Positions 4,640 through 5,320 of a DNA stretch of 5,320 nucleotides are shown here, piece after piece. This DNA comes from Kiloniellaceae bacterium. Lineage in GTDB: Bacteria; Pseudomonadota; Alphaproteobacteria; Kiloniellales; Kiloniellaceae. The stretch spans positions 1 through 5,320 of the forward strand of contig JAJFGM010000744.1 in NCBI GenBank assembly GCA_021776145.1, written 5' to 3'. Both the position numbers and the translations under genes were made by a program. The notes below the pieces were generated by a model. It had not been told where the DNA came from and did not search any database. It saw only the letters and a list, made by a program, of their open reading frames with translations. The stretch's first letter is position 1; each line of letters opens with the position of its first letter.

Positions 4640-5320
4640 TCAAAATGATTCGATGCGGATCAGACGCGGCGGCGCCAAGACCGCGTCCAGCCCCGCGATA
4701 CAGTCCAGCGCCCGCGCCATGGCGCCCTGGCTGGTTTCATGCGTCGTGATGACAACCGGCACGGAATCCCCCTCCTCCATGCCGCGGCCATGCTGCAGCA
4801 TGGACTCAACCGAAATATCCTCGTCGCGCAGGGCCGCGGCGATATCGGCAATGACACCGGCCCGATCGCGCACCGTCAGGCGAATATAGTGAGAACCGAC
4901 ATGGCTTTCCATCGCCAGCGAGCGGGCCGGCGCCAGATCCACAGCTGGCACGGCGAAGGTCGGCTGGCAGCTGCCGCGGGCGATGTCCATGAGGTCGGCG
5001 ACAACCGCCGAAGCCGTCGGTCCGGCGCCGGCGCCGGGGCCCTCGATCAGCATCGAGCCGATGAAGTCGCCCTCGGTGACGACGGCGTTGAAGACGCCCT
5101 CGACCGCCGCGATGGGCGCGCCCTTGGCAACCATGCAGGGATGCACACGCTGTTCGACGCCGTTGCCGCGGTCCTGAGCAATTCCCAAAAGCTTGATGCG
5201 GTAGCCGAGTTCCTCGGCGAAGGCGATATCCAGGGCCGAAACCTCGCGCACACCTTCGACATGCACGCCATCGAAATCAACCTCGTGGCCGAACGCCAGG
5301 GCGCTCAATATAGCCAGCTT
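4640..5320 (-). CDS. hom: Homoserine dehydrogenase, C-terminal part (partial at the right edge)
   Basis: The enzyme reduces aspartate semialdehyde to homoserine with NAD(P)H, the branch point to threonine and methionine. The 226 visible residues are roughly the C-terminal half of the usual ~430. The frame is open to the window edge, starting with the conserved KLAILSALAFG. Residues 22-46 carry the EGVREVSALDIAFAEELGYR-IKLLG segment of the catalytic domain, and 95-115 the GPGAGAGPTASAVVADL motif. A C-terminal ACT domain (about 144-220) begins SHYIRLTVRDRAGVIADIAA and includes SVESMLQHG; such domains usually mediate feedback inhibition by threonine. No aspartokinase domain is visible in this part, and single-function enzymes with a C-terminal ACT domain are normal in alphaproteobacteria. 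The TGA stop is at 4642-4640, 50 bp before glpX. The N-terminal NAD(P)-binding domain and the start codon lie outside the window. Confidence 0.96.
   Translation of the reverse strand, partial: KLAILSALAFGHEVDFDGVHVEGVREVSALDIAFAEELGYRIKLLGIAQDRGNGVEQRVHPCMVAKGAPIAAVEGVFNAVVTEGDFIGSMLIEGPGAGAGPTASAVVADLMDIARGSCQPTFAVPAVDLAPARSLAMESHVGSHYIRLTVRDRAGVIADIAAALRDEDISVESMLQHGRGMEEGDSVPVVITTHETSQGAMARALDCIAGLDAVLAPPRLIRIESF

Noticed and set aside
1..5320. CRISPR array, riboswitch, defence system or phage genes
   Set aside because: No regularly spaced direct repeats, no riboswitch-like leader and no such genes were seen; repeats are limited to the REPIN-like element, a 12-bp duplication and isolated palindromes.

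Overview
The window comes from a GC-rich bacterium, most likely an alphaproteobacterium of the Rhodospirillales type. The evidence is strong GC bias in the genes, the order hom-glpX-recJ (an arrangement I recall from alphaproteobacteria), a DUF1194 protein (a family common in alphaproteobacteria), and RecJ and GlpX sequences of alphaproteobacterial style. Genus and species cannot be read from the sequence. Every gene I can support lies on the minus strand, so transcription runs from right to left.

Right part (1690-5320), core metabolism and repair. It starts with the C-terminal half of homoserine dehydrogenase (hom, entering from the right edge, with a C-terminal ACT domain). Next comes a complete class II fructose-1,6-bisphosphatase (glpX), then a complete single-strand DNA exonuclease (recJ). 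Gaps are 50 bp (hom-glpX) and 33-81 bp (glpX-recJ, depending on the recJ start), with no clear terminator in either, so one transcript is plausible. A near-perfect 22-bp palindrome sits in the glpX-recJ gap.

Middle (641-1629). A probable exported von Willebrand factor A-like protein of family DUF1194, with a complete metal-ion (MIDAS) motif and a 12-bp tandem duplication in its proline-rich tail, is followed by a hairpin at its stop codon. Then comes a tRNA-Glu(TTC) gene with its own good sigma70-type promoter.

Left part (1-640), accessory-looking. Downstream of the tRNA there is no intact gene. There is the first ~54 codons of a TauE/SafE-type membrane exporter, cut abruptly by a ~104-bp element. 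That element consists of two inverted copies of a short self-complementary repeat around a central hairpin, i.e. the architecture of a REPIN (a doublet of REP sequences moved by RAYT transposases). Beyond it the composition drops to about 48% GC, and a strong Shine-Dalgarno site precedes an ATG whose frame leaves the window at position 1. Whether that edge gene is the matching RAYT transposase cannot be decided from 12 codons. The repeat element, the gene it truncates and the edge gene are the part of the window most worth following up; the rest is ordinary core genome.
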